From: an uncultured Treponema sp.
GTDB taxonomy: Bacteria > Spirochaetota > Spirochaetia > Treponematales > Treponemataceae
Reading direction: 5' to 3'
DNA: 64,000 nt
NCBI GenBank assembly: GCA_947165895.1
Contig: CAMVCB010000001.1
Location: forward strand, 62,001-126,000
Below are positions 8,535 through 15,974 of this stretch, one piece after another. The position numbers were made by a program, and so were the translations under genes. Position 1 is the first letter of the stretch. Every line of letters begins with the position of its first letter. The notes under the pieces were generated by a model. The model worked only from the letters and a program-made list of their open reading frames with translations, was not told the origin of the DNA and did not search any database.

Positions 8535-9860
8535 TTATTCCTCTACAAGTTCCCACTCTGTTTTCCAGTTGTTTACTACATTTTTAGCAACTGTATTCCA
8601 GTCTTTTGAACCCTGGCAGTACTGGAGAAGGTCTGCACCGAAGTTATCCTTGAATGCCTGTGAAGGGAACAATGTGAAGTTCCATGAAACTGAAGTAATT
8701 CCTTTCTTTGACATATAGTTGAGGATTTCTTTAGCAAGAGGGTCTGTTGGTTTTTCGTTTTCTGCGAATGTATCAAATGGAGCAATGAAACCAAGCTTGT
8801 TTGTTACATAGTTCTTTCCAGTTTTAGAAGAATAGAGCCAGTAGATAAAATCAGCAGTTGCTTTCTGATCTTCTTTTGAAGCTTTTTTGTTGATGCAGTA
8901 GAAGTTTTCTGTTCCAACACAAAGTCCCTGGCCTTCTTCACCAGAAACACCAGTGTAGATTGGAAGATATTTAACGTTTTCTGCCTTTACTTTGTTTCCG
9001 CTTACACCGTTAATCTGTCCCCATGCCCAGTTACCGTTCTGAACCATAGCACATTCTTCAAGAGCAAATTCAGCCATAGACTGATCTACAGTTTTTACAC
9101 CAAGATTTTTCTTGTCTACAACAGAGTCAGTTGTGTAGAGGTCGAAAATGTTTTTGAAGTTGTTACCATACTGGAATTTAATCTGATGAGTTGCTTTTGA
9201 TGTAAGGTCGATTTTGTTGTTCTTGAACTCATAGTAAACAGGAAGGTTTGCAAGGTGTGTCTGCCATCTCCAGTCCTCACCTGCTTTCAATGATGTTGAT
9301 GCAAATACACCCTTGATTCCAAGAGCAGAAGCATTTTTCTGCATATCATCACAGAGTTCCTTAAGTTTTGCAAAGTTGTTGATTTCATCCATGCTCTTGA
9401 AAGATGTTGCTTTAGATGAAAGAGCGAAGTATTTATCTGTAATAGCCTTGTTGTAAATGATTCCGTAGCCTTCTACTACATAAGGAATACCGTAAGCCTT
9501 ACCCTTGTCTGTAATTGCAAGAGATTTGTCTGAAAGGTGCTTGTAGATTTCACTTCCTGTCAAATCTGCACAGTAATCTTTCCAGTTTGAGTAACCAACA
9601 GGTCCGTTAATCTGGAACAAGGTTGGAGCCTGTTTTGTTGCCATTTTTGCAGTCAAAGTTGATTCGTAAGTGTTGTTTGCGGCAGTTTCAACGATAACTT
9701 TTACGCCTGTTTCTTTTTCATAAGCAGCGGCAAGCTCTTCATAAACTGCAGTTACTTCCGGCTTGAAGTTAAGGTAGCGTACAGTTCCTTTTTTTGGAGC
9801 CGCATTCAGACTGAGTGCAGCAGCCAGCATAGCACAAGTGCTAACGATAATTTTTTTCAT
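8535..9860 (-). CDS. Extracellular sugar-binding protein of the ABC importer
   Basis: Solute-binding protein family 1, 441 aa, exported. The N-terminus is a signal peptide: two lysines, a hydrophobic stretch to about residue 20, then SLNAAP. There is no cysteine at the cleavage point, so it looks soluble and periplasmic rather than a lipoprotein. The ATG at 9860 has a strong AGGAGG; the open frame continues 86 codons further upstream, across the operator and promoter, and that extension is not real. It is the first gene of the uptake operon; maltodextrin is the likely ligand because of malQ. Confidence 0.93.
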   Translation of the reverse strand: MKKIIVSTCAMLAAALSLNAAPKKGTVRYLNFKPEVTAVYEELAAAYEKETGVKVIVETAANNTYESTLTAKMATKQAPTLFQINGPVGYSNWKDYCADLTGSEIYKHLSDKSLAITDKGKAYGIPYVVEGYGIIYNKAITDKYFALSSKATSFKSMDEINNFAKLKELCDDMQKNASALGIKGVFASTSLKAGEDWRWQTHLANLPVYYEFKNNKIDLTSKATHQIKFQYGNNFKNIFDLYTTDSVVDKKNLGVKTVDQSMAEFALEECAMVQNGNWAWGQINGVSGNKVKAENVKYLPIYTGVSGEEGQGLCVGTENFYCINKKASKEDQKATADFIYWLYSSKTGKNYVTNKLGFIAPFDTFAENEKPTDPLAKEILNYMSKKGITSVSWNFTLFPSQAFKDNFGADLLQYCQGSKDWNTVAKNVVNNWKTEWELVEE

Positions 9861-9907
9861 CAAAATCCTCCTGAAAAAAACTTTTGATATTAGTGTAGTT
9901 TTGTTTT

Positions 9908-9933
9908 TGGAAACGTTACTGGAAACGTTTCCA
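9908..9933. promoter_or_regulatory. LacI-type operator with an adjacent partial site
   Basis: Perfect 14-bp palindrome TGGAAACGTTTCCA at 9920-9933, the classic LacI/CcpA-like operator shape, with a second partial copy (TGGAAACGTTAC) directly beside it at 9908-9919. It lies just after the predicted transcription start of the binding-protein operon, where a bound repressor would block RNA polymerase. The downstream LacI-family gene is the likely binder. Confidence 0.8.
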
Positions 9934-9945
9934 ATCTTTAATTTT

Positions 9946-9974
9946 ACTTTATCATTGCTTTTTTCACTTGTCAA
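9946..9974 (-). promoter_or_regulatory. Sigma-70-like promoter of the sugar uptake operon
   Basis: On the minus strand TTGACA at 9974-9969, a 17-bp spacer, and TAAAGT at 9951-9946. The predicted start, near 9939, lies directly before the LacI-type operator. Confidence 0.75.
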
Positions 9975-10044
9975 ATAAAATTTAGCAAAAATATGAAAAT
10001 ATTTTAACGATAAACTATTTTTTACGAAGATTTGGCGCGAGGGA

Positions 10045-10162
10045 GTGAATCGTGTTTCAAAAACACTCTGATTGTTGCGACCGCTTAAGCGGTCAGTTCT
10101 ATAGTTACTTTGCAACAATCAGCGTGTAGCGCGATATCGCGCGGTTTTGGAACACGATTCAC
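10045..10162. repeat. Nested multi-hairpin inverted repeat
   Basis: Fills most of the 373-bp gap 9861-10233. The outer arms GTGAATCGTGTT (10045-10056) and AACACGATTCAC (10151-10162) pair perfectly. Inside are the arms CTGATTGTTGC (10068-10078) and GCAACAATCAG (10112-10122), which enclose a 16-bp perfect palindrome at 10079-10094. A 14-bp perfect palindrome follows at 10129-10142. The whole can fold as a branched structure. No open frame was found in it. Confidence 0.75.
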
Positions 10163-10233
10163 GACCGGGAGCCAATTTTTGAATAATCATATTTTCCGTA
10201 TCAAATTATTTTCATTTATGCTAAACTTGCCCT

Positions 10234-11334
10234 ATGGAAAACAAAAACGAATACCAGGCTGAACTTTTTACTAACCGGCTTAAGAAAAAATATAAGGAGC
10301 TCCGCAAGTGGGCCCGCAAAAACCGCATCAGCTGTTACAGGCTTTATGACCGCGATATTCCGGAAATTCCTCTTTCACTTGATGTATATGAATTTCTTCC
10401 TTCAGATGTAAGCAGTCCGCTTGAATGTGCTAAATTCTTAGGCGAACAGAACCGCCGCATTTCAGAAAATGATCCGTCTGTAGAAAAGGAAATTGAAGAA
10501 CGACGATATGCGGTTCTCTACCTCTACGAGCGTCCTTACGAAAAGCCTGCTGAAGAAGAAGAAATCTGGCTGAATCTTATGGCAGAAAAAGCCGCACAGG
10601 TGCTGAACATTAAGGTAAGCCATATCATCAAAAAAGAACGCCGCCAGCAGAAAGGCACAAGCCAGTACGAAAAATCAAATGATGATTTAGATGCTTTTAC
10701 AGGCCTGATTCAGGAACAGGGGCAGCTTTTCAAAATCAATCTTGGATCATATCTTGATACAGGACTCTTTTTTGACCACCGCCCTCTTCGTGCAAAAGTC
10801 CGTGATATTGCCGGAGGAAAGCGGGTTCTAAACCTCTTCTGCTACACAGGAAGCTTTTCTGTTTATGCGGCTTCAGGCGGGGCAAAATATGTTGAATCAC
10901 TTGATTTATCAAACACTTATCTTGCCTGGGCAAAAGAAAATCTTGAACTCAATGGTTTTAAAGGAAAGAACTATATTTTTACAAAAACTGATGTAATCGC
11001 CTGGCTTTATGAAAAGGTAAAAACAATTTCAGATGATGAAAATCAGAAGTTTGACCTGATTATTCTTGATCCTCCGACTTTCAGTAATTCAAAATCAACT
11101 GCAAATGTGCTGGATATAAACCGGGACTGGCCAAAACTTATAGAACAGTGCATCAAGCTTTTGAGACCTCAAGGAAATCTATATTTTTCTACAAACAGCA
11201 CAAAACTGATTTTTGATGCAGAAAAAATTCCTCAGAAAGACATGGTCACTGTAAAAGACATAAGCTCAGAATCAATTCCAAAGGATTTTGAAGGAACTAA
11301 GTGCCATAAAGCATGGCAGATCAAAATAAAATAA
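10234..11334 (+). CDS. RlmK/RlmI-like 23S rRNA methyltransferase
   Basis: SAM-dependent class I methyltransferase, 366 aa, most like the C-terminal (RlmK) half of RlmL, which makes m7G in 23S rRNA, or the related RlmI. Residues 1-170 form an N-terminal substrate region; SAM motif I is VLNLFCYTGSFSVYAASGGA, then LDLSNTYLAWAKENLELNG, and motif IV is LIILDPPTFSNSK. The DPP-x-F-S form fits rRNA cytosine or guanine methyltransferases of this group. No clear ribosome binding site precedes the ATG. It is a single-gene unit followed by a structured repeat. The exact rRNA position methylated is not certain. Confidence 0.82.
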   Translation: MENKNEYQAELFTNRLKKKYKELRKWARKNRISCYRLYDRDIPEIPLSLDVYEFLPSDVSSPLECAKFLGEQNRRISENDPSVEKEIEERRYAVLYLYERPYEKPAEEEEIWLNLMAEKAAQVLNIKVSHIIKKERRQQKGTSQYEKSNDDLDAFTGLIQEQGQLFKINLGSYLDTGLFFDHRPLRAKVRDIAGGKRVLNLFCYTGSFSVYAASGGAKYVESLDLSNTYLAWAKENLELNGFKGKNYIFTKTDVIAWLYEKVKTISDDENQKFDLIILDPPTFSNSKSTANVLDINRDWPKLIEQCIKLLRPQGNLYFSTNSTKLIFDAEKIPQKDMVTVKDISSESIPKDFEGTKCHKAWQIKIK

Positions 11335-11340
11335 GATTTG

Positions 11341-11421
11341 TCACACGGATTCGAAACGACTAACGTCGTTTCATAATTAAATATTTAAAGATTTTGCGTT
11401 AGCAAAATCGAATCCGTGTGA
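11341..11421. repeat. Structured intergenic repeat, copy 1 (CACACGGATT arms)
   Basis: Perfect 13-bp outer arms at 11341-11353 and 11409-11421. Inside are two perfect 8-bp hairpins: 11353-11372 with loop TAAC and 11390-11409 with loop GTTA. The two loops are complementary. A related element with the same arms and hairpin design lies at 55311-55413. Confidence 0.75.
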
Positions 11422-11445
11422 TAATCTAAATGTGACAATTTAAAA

Positions 11446-11480
11446 TAAAAAAAAAGCTTCCATTTTCAGGAAGCCTTTTT
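11446..11480 (-). terminator. Intrinsic terminator of rpmE
   Basis: On the minus strand GCTTCC pairs with GGAAGC around a 7-nt loop, followed by nine T residues, 15 bp after the rpmE stop. Confidence 0.8.
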
Positions 11481-11494
11481 CATCGATTTTAAGC

Positions 11495-11704
11495 TTATTT
11501 ATCAGACTTAATACCGTAGCGTTTGTTGAAGCGGTCGATACGACCTGCAGTATCAACAAGTTTCTGCTTACCAGTATAGAATGGGTGGCAAGCTGAACAA
11601 ATTTCAACGTGGATGTTCTCTACAGTTGAACGTGTTTCGATAACATTACCGCAAACGCAGGTAATTTTTGTCATTTTGTAGTCTGGGTGGATTCCCTTTT
11701 TCAT
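11495..11704 (-). CDS. rpmE: 50S ribosomal protein L31
   Basis: Ribosomal protein L31, 69 aa, the normal length. The N-terminus MKKGIHPDY and the cysteine pairs in CVCGN and [13 protein letters not shown] mark the zinc-binding (C+) form, in contrast to the zinc-free paralogue. It stands alone on the minus strand with its own terminator. A gap of 589 bp separates it from rho. Confidence 0.97.
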   Translation of the reverse strand: MKKGIHPDYKMTKITCVCGNVIETRSTVENIHVEICSACHPFYTGKQKLVDTAGRIDRFNKRYGIKSDK

Positions 11705-11905
11705 TTGTAACTCCTGTTCTTGCCCGATATTACGCCCGGCCGCCCCTGGCTTGTCATCTGAAAGTGCTAAGCAGATTTCAAATAACTTCCATCATTCCGC
11801 TACCGTCAACTAAAATTACAAAAATAATATCACAAGATAAAATTAGTTGTATAAATATAACAAAATGCTGATTGCTGGTCAATATCTATATAAATGTGGA
11901 CTGCC

Positions 11906-12050
11906 AAAAAAAATGCTCACGCGGATAACCGCCATTTGCTCTGCGGTGAAGGCTCGCCGCAAGCTTCGCTTGCTCTGAATGCCCTGTACTTAATCACCTC
12001 ATCGCCTTCAAAGCGACGCAAATGACGAACATCCGCTCCGCATTTTTTTT
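11906..12050. repeat. Hairpin-rich intergenic element between rpmE and rho
   Basis: The gap 11705-12293 holds no supportable gene. This GC-richer block inside it is bounded by an A tract plus TGC on the left and GCA plus a T tract on the right, with ACCGC/GCGGT, GCAAGC-TTC-GCTTGC (11959-11973) and TCGC/GCGA hairpins inside. A second CCGCATTTTTTT border recurs near 12178, which suggests a neighbouring related or partial unit. Confidence 0.5.
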
Positions 12051-12274
12051 ATGTCACATTACATATTATGCAACCTAGCCTTCGCGCATTTTTTAATGCA
12101 GTTTTGCATACTAGGTAACCTGTCATGCTCCCTCGCGCAAGGCTTTTATCTTCCAAAATAATAACCTTACCGCACTCCGCATTTTTTTAATACAGCTTAC
12201 TTAACAACTACCTGTCTGATCTTCATTTTTTCTATATCAACTACCAGACAGCTTTCAGCCACCAGCCAGAACCT

Positions 12275-12295
12275 ATCACCTATCACCTATCACCT
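12275..12295. repeat. Short tandem repeat at the rho stop codon
   Basis: Three perfect copies of the 7-mer ATCACCT, preceded by a partial copy. The last copy includes two bases of the rho stop codon. Confidence 0.8.
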
Positions 12296-14066
12296 ACCCG
12301 TCAATTCCTGCGGTGCCGGCGTTCATGCTCAGAAGGAAGGCTTCGTTGGTCTTGCTTTTCTTCATGCGGTCAAGGATAAGCTCTGTAACGTCAACGTCTT
12401 CCATAGGGTTGAGGACTTTGCGCAGAATCCAGATTTTCTGCAGCTCGCTTTCGGTAAGCAAAAGCTCTTCCTTACGGGTGCCGGACTTTTTGATGTTGAT
12501 TGCAGGGAAAAGACGGCGCTCAGCAAGCTTGCGGTCAAGGTCAATTTCCGAGTTACCAGTTCCCTTGAACTCTTCAAAGATAACCTCATCCATGCGGGAA
12601 CCAGTTTCAATCAAAGCTGTAGAGATGATAGTCAAAGAACCGCCCTCTTCAACATTGCGGGCAGCTCCAAAAAATCTCTTTGGCTTGAACAAAGCGTTTG
12701 AATCAACACCACCGGAAAGAACTTTACCTGAAGTCTGAACAGTCTGGTTGTAAGCACGTGCAAGACGGGTAATTGAGTCGAGCAAAATCACAACATCACG
12801 CTTATGTTCAACAAGGCGTTTTGCCTTTTCAAGTACCATTTCAGCAACCTGAACGTGGCGGGTAGCCTGCTCATCAAAAGTAGAAGAAATAACTTCACCC
12901 TTAATTGCACGTTCCATTTCGGTAACTTCCTCAGGACGTTCATCAATCAAAAGAACGATAAGATAAACTTCCGGGTTATTAGTTGTGATTGCGTTTGCAA
13001 TTTTCTGCATCAAAATTGTTTTACCGGCTTTTGGAGGAGCAACAATCAAAAGACGCTGGCCTTTTCCAATCGGTGCAAACAAATCTACGATACGGGTAGA
13101 AACTTCTGTAGAAACAGTTTCAAGACGCAGCTTTTCGTTTGGATAAAGCGGTGTAAGGTTTTCAAAAGGAACACGGGTCTGTGCAACACGAGGCTCGTCA
13201 AAGTTTACGCTTTCAATTCTAAGCAGGGCAAAGAAACGCTCACCCTCTTTCGGACTTCTTGTCTGACCGTAAACTGTATCACCTGTTTTTAAGTTGAATA
13301 AACGAATCTGGCTTGGGCTGATGTAAATATCATCAGGGCCGGGAAGGTAGGAATTCTGAGGACTGCGGAGGAAGCCGTAACCGTCAGGAAGGATTTCAAG
13401 GGCACCGGAAGCAAAAATAATTCCGCCGTGCTCTGTATGCGCCTTCAAAATCACAAAAATCAAATCCTGCTTTTTCATAGGAGCAAGGTCATCAGCTGTA
13501 AAACCATACTGGGTGGCAAGCTCACGAAGCTCAGGCATAGATTTTAATGTCAGATCATTGATTAAGAGGCTTGGTCTTCCAGCATTATCTTCGCCTGCTT
13601 CTGCGGCAGATGCAGAAGCTGCTGCAATTTCCGGAGCAACTTCTCCTGAAGGTGACGGATAGCTTGAAGTTCCGTAAGAAGTACGCGGCGTAAAGGGACG
13701 TCTTGGCATCCCGCCTTTCTTAAAGCCATCATTCTTTTTATAATTCGAACCGTTACGATAAGAAGTAAAGTTATTGTGATCATCAGCTTTCTCTCCGTTA
13801 TCTTCTGTCTTCTTTACAATACGCTTACGTCGTACGACAACTTTACCGGCTTCTCCGGCTGCCTGAGGCTCTTCTGCGCTGCCCCCTTCCGCGCCTGCGA
13901 CATCCGCCTGCTCTTCTGCCGGATTTTCCGCATCAACACTTTCGACTGCCACCTCAGCTTCTGTGACGTCGTTTCCGGAAGTCTGCTCAAAATCAAAGGT
14001 TGACTGAGCCTGCTCTGCTTCTGCAGCCTGCTTTTCTTCCGAAGATTTTCTTCTTAATGGTGCCAT
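12294..14066 (-). CDS. rho: Transcription termination factor Rho with a long N-terminal extension
   Basis: Hexameric RNA-dependent ATPase that ends transcription, 590 aa, compared with about 420 in the Escherichia coli protein. Residues 1-165 are an added low-complexity segment, first rich in Ala and Glu, then rich in Lys, Arg, Asn and Gly. The Rho N-terminal fold follows from about 170 ([13 protein letters not shown]), then the RNA-binding OB fold ([20 protein letters not shown]), Walker A PPKAGKT near 344-350, Walker B DVVILLDS near 424-431, and the C-terminal [22 protein letters not shown] precedes the ATG. The core looks fully active; the extension may add RNA binding or condensate behaviour, which is inference. 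Confidence 0.97.
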   Translation of the reverse strand: MAPLRRKSSEEKQAAEAEQAQSTFDFEQTSGNDVTEAEVAVESVDAENPAEEQADVAGAEGGSAEEPQAAGEAGKVVVRRKRIVKKTEDNGEKADDHNNFTSYRNGSNYKKNDGFKKGGMPRRPFTPRTSYGTSSYPSPSGEVAPEIAAASASAAEAGEDNAGRPSLLINDLTLKSMPELRELATQYGFTADDLAPMKKQDLIFVILKAHTEHGGIIFASGALEILPDGYGFLRSPQNSYLPGPDDIYISPSQIRLFNLKTGDTVYGQTRSPKEGERFFALLRIESVNFDEPRVAQTRVPFENLTPLYPNEKLRLETVSTEVSTRIVDLFAPIGKGQRLLIVAPPKAGKTILMQKIANAITTNNPEVYLIVLLIDERPEEVTEMERAIKGEVISSTFDEQATRHVQVAEMVLEKAKRLVEHKRDVVILLDSITRLARAYNQTVQTSGKVLSGGVDSNALFKPKRFFGAARNVEEGGSLTIISTALIETGSRMDEVIFEEFKGTGNSEIDLDRKLAERRLFPAINIKKSGTRKEELLLTESELQKIWILRKVLNPMEDVDVTELILDRMKKSKTNEAFLLSMNAGTAGIDG

Positions 14067-14239
14067 TAAAAATACTCCATTTGTTTGATAAAAAGATTTC
14101 TATTATTTGTAAAAAATATATTTTCAGGGATTTTCAAAACAAAAACTAATAAATCAATAAAAGGATGCGTTAAATAATAACTGTTTATAATTACATTCTA
14201 CAATCAAAAGGCTGAATAAGTCAATTTCTATTTTACAGA

Positions 14240-14668
14240 TTATTTAACAACATCTGAATGGATTACGCAGGCCTGCTTAAACTCGGAAGAAACTACAGAA
14301 AACAAATCAACTTCCGGCTCTTTTTCAAGCATGGTAACGTCCCCGTTAAAATCCACGTTATTTGCAATTCTAAGCTTGGCAGTAGTCAAATCACTGGAAA
14401 TAGAAGAGCCCGAAAAAAGCTCGATTCTTTCAGAAGCAGTAAGGGAGCCCTTTACCCGGCCCGAAATTTCAATTGATTTGGCAACGATGCTGTCTACGTC
14501 ACATTCCGAAGTCTTGGAAATCTCAAGCTCGCCCGTAGGAGCATTAATTTTTCCTGTAAATCTTCCTGTAATGATAAGGCGGTCGCTGAATTCAAGCACT
14601 CCGTTAAACTCAGTTTCTTCACCAATAATTGTGACGTTCTGTTTTTCTTCGTAAATCTTATCTGCCAT
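14240..14668 (-). CDS. Bactofilin-family cytoskeletal protein
   Basis: Polymer-forming cytoskeletal protein of 142 aa. The central part, residues 15-115, is a right-handed beta-helix repeat pattern (for example IIGEETEFNGVLEFSDRLII, then GRFTGKI and ISGRVKGSLTASERIEL) with short flexible ends, as in bactofilins such as BacA or CcmA. Bactofilins help to place cell-wall enzymes and shape cells, and spirochaetes commonly carry them. It lies between rho and the HU gene on the minus strand. The specific role cannot be read from the sequence. Confidence 0.88.
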   Translation of the reverse strand: MADKIYEEKQNVTIIGEETEFNGVLEFSDRLIITGRFTGKINAPTGELEISKTSECDVDSIVAKSIEISGRVKGSLTASERIELFSGSSISSDLTTAKLRIANNVDFNGDVTMLEKEPEVDLFSVVSSEFKQACVIHSDVVK

Positions 14669-14723
14669 ATGATTTATTATACCTTTTTAATCACTTTTAT
14701 GTCGAGGATTTTATTCTGTCATT

Positions 14724-15023
14724 TTATTTAAGATTGAACATATTCTCGCGAAGCTCTCGTCCGGCACGGAAAGCCGCAACATAATGAGGAGCAACAGAAC
14801 ATAATTCACCAGTTTTAGGATTATGAGCTACACTTCTGCCCTTTCTCAGGCGCGGTTCAAAGGTTCCGAATCCGCGAAGCTCTATTGTATTGCCCTTTTC
14901 CAGGGCGGCACGAAGCTCATCAAGAAGGCTGTCTACAACTTCCTGAATATTCTGTTTTTCAAGCCCTGTTTTTTCATAAATTGAATTTACAAGATCGATT
15001 TTTTTAACTTTTGACAAATCCAT
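14724..15023 (-). CDS. HU-family DNA-binding protein
   Basis: Nucleoid-associated protein of the HU/IHF family, 99 aa. The DNA-contact region reads GFGTFEPRLRKGRSVAHNPK, with the flexible arm usual for this family, and the N-terminal helices (KKIDLVNSIYEKTGL) form the dimer interface. The alanine-arginine ending (AAFRAGRELREN) is also typical. It lies directly after the rpsT terminator and before the bactofilin gene. HU and IHF subtypes cannot be separated with confidence. Confidence 0.93.
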   Translation of the reverse strand: MDLSKVKKIDLVNSIYEKTGLEKQNIQEVVDSLLDELRAALEKGNTIELRGFGTFEPRLRKGRSVAHNPKTGELCSVAPHYVAAFRAGRELRENMFNLK

Positions 15024-15036
15024 TTTATTTTCCTAT

Positions 15037-15069
15037 AAAAAAAAACCAGCTGGAGATAACTCCAACTGG
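15037..15069 (-). terminator. Terminator between rpsT and the HU gene
   Basis: On the minus strand CCAGTTGGAG pairs with CTCCAGCTGG (one mismatch) around a 4-nt loop and is followed by nine T residues, 24 bp after the rpsT stop. Confidence 0.85.
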
Positions 15070-15093
15070 GTTTCCAAATAAACTATTAAAAAG

Positions 15094-15372
15094 TTATTTT
15101 GCTGCTTTGAAAGTAGCGTTGAAAAGATTCATCATTCTTGACTTCTTGCGTGATACGGCATTTCTTGTCAAAACACCCTTTGAGCGAGCACTGTCAAGTT
15201 CTTTCTGAAGTTTCTTATATTTTTCTTCAGCAAGCTTTTCATCTTTAGCATGAACAGCTTCTACAAACTGTTTTGCATAAGTTCTGCAAGCACTTTTAAT
15301 TGACTTATTGTGAAGTCTGCGAACTTCGCTCTGAGCGTATCTTTTCTCTGCAGATGACTGCTTTTTTGCCAA
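15094..15372 (-). CDS. rpsT: 30S ribosomal protein S20, TTG start
   Basis: Ribosomal protein S20, 92 aa, normal length, very basic and helical (KKQSSAEKRYAQSEVRR near the start, VLTRNAVSRKKSRM near the end). The start codon at 15372 is TTG, not ATG: the codons read TTG GCA AAA AAG. Directly upstream, the minus-strand bases at 15387-15373 form a perfect hairpin (TTTGGG / CCCAAA, loop GGT) that covers the G-rich stretch available for ribosome binding. The Escherichia coli rpsT gene also starts with UUG and is translationally self-regulated, so weak and regulated initiation is plausible here. Confidence 0.95.
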   Translation of the reverse strand: MAKKQSSAEKRYAQSEVRRLHNKSIKSACRTYAKQFVEAVHAKDEKLAEEKYKKLQKELDSARSKGVLTRNAVSRKKSRMMNLFNATFKAAK

Positions 15373-15387
15373 TTTGGGACCCCCAAA
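15373..15387 (-). promoter_or_regulatory. Hairpin sequestering the rpsT ribosome binding region
   Basis: Perfect 6-bp stem TTTGGG/CCCAAA with a 3-nt loop immediately before the TTG start codon. The G run that could serve as the ribosome binding site lies in the stem and loop. Confidence 0.5.
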
Positions 15388-15408
15388 AAAAATTAGTTAA
15401 CTTTTGAT

Positions 15409-15437
15409 ATATTAATAAATTGCTCGCTTCTTTTCAA
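15409..15437 (-). promoter_or_regulatory. Promoter of rpsT
   Basis: On the minus strand TTGAAA at 15437-15432, a 17-bp spacer, and TAATAT at 15414-15409. It sits about 35 bp before the rpsT start. Confidence 0.65.
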
Positions 15438-15507
15438 GTAGGATAAAAAAAATTATAAAAAAATGCAAAAAATTTAATTTTTTTTTGAAAAATTCAGTTT
15501 TGAGCGC

Positions 15508-15536
15508 TTGACTGTTTTTTGGATAGCTGATATATT
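15508..15536 (+). promoter_or_regulatory. Promoter of tRNA-Glu
   Basis: TTGACT at 15508-15513, a 17-bp spacer, and TATATT at 15531-15536. It lies 30 bp before the tRNA gene. The rest of 15388-15507 is A/T-rich and otherwise featureless apart from the rpsT promoter. Confidence 0.7.
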
Positions 15537-15566
15537 CTTAAACATCAGTCGCACAAAGCACTGTAT

Positions 15567-15638
15567 GTCTCCTTCGTCTAGTGGTTAGGACATCGGGTTT
15601 TCATCCCGACAACAGCAGTTCAATTCTGCTAGGAGATG
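15567..15638 (+). tRNA. tRNA-Glu (anticodon TTC)
   Basis: Seventy-two bases fold as a full cloverleaf. The acceptor stem is GTCTCCT/AGGAGAT with a G-U first pair and discriminator G. The anticodon stem TCGGG/CCCGA has loop TTTTCAT, so the anticodon is TTC at 15600-15602. The T arm contains GTTCAATTC. The 3' CCA is not encoded. A promoter lies upstream and a strong terminator downstream, so it is a single-gene unit. Confidence 0.96.
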
Positions 15639-15650
15639 TAAGTTAAATAA

Positions 15651-15677
15651 AAAAGGACTTCTTCGGAAGTCCTTTTT
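15651..15677 (+). terminator. Terminator of tRNA-Glu
   Basis: Perfect stem GGACTTC/GAAGTCC with a stable TTCG tetraloop, flanked by A and T tracts. It would also work on the opposite strand. Confidence 0.9.
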
Positions 15678-15689
15678 TATTTAACTTGA

Positions 15690-15727
15690 CGAACGTTATA
15701 TTTGAATTAATTCAAATATAACGTTCG
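15690..15727. repeat. Perfect 38-bp palindrome
   Basis: Every base of the left half, starting CGAACGTTATATTTG, pairs with the right half, with no loop. The symmetric centre is GAATTAATTC. It follows the tRNA terminator and is not itself followed by a T tract. Confidence 0.85.
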
Positions 15728-15833
15728 CAATGGGCCTCGTATTTTTCAACTGACAAGGCAAATTACACAAAAAAAAATATAAACGAGTTTGGTCGATCAA
15801 CCTTATTACAAATTTTGTTTTTTCTTTTTTAGG

Positions 15834-15918
15834 GCGTTACCGCTGGCGCGGTCGCTATGTCCGGGGTTTCATTGCTTCGCAACAGGCTTTTCAAGCCTGC
15901 CCCTCCCAGCGCTAACGC
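15834..15918. repeat. GC-rich nested hairpin element upstream of the JAMM-DinG gene
   Basis: The outer arms GCGTTACCGCTGG (15834-15846) and CCAGCGCTAACGC (15906-15918) pair with one mismatch. Inside are GGGG/CCCC and the perfect hairpins TTGC-TTC-GCAA (15872-15882) and CAGGCTT-TTC-AAGCCTG (15883-15899). An open frame runs through it into the helicase gene but is most likely not translated. Confidence 0.7.
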
Positions 15919-15974
15919 AGGGCTCACTTCTAAAAATCTTTAAAATCTATATAATATACTCAGGGAAAATTAGG

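Noticed and set aside
12275..12295. The ATCACCT repeats as a CRISPR array.
   Set aside because: Only three adjacent 7-mers with no spacers, and no cas genes in the window.
12804..13292. A 162-codon frame opposite rho.
   Set aside because: Antisense shadow of the Rho ATPase domain; composition follows the complementary codons.
15789..15974. N-terminal extension of the JAMM-DinG protein to an upstream ATG.
   Set aside because: These 62 codons run through the GC-rich structured repeat and resemble no domain; the GTG at 15975 starts just before the conserved part.
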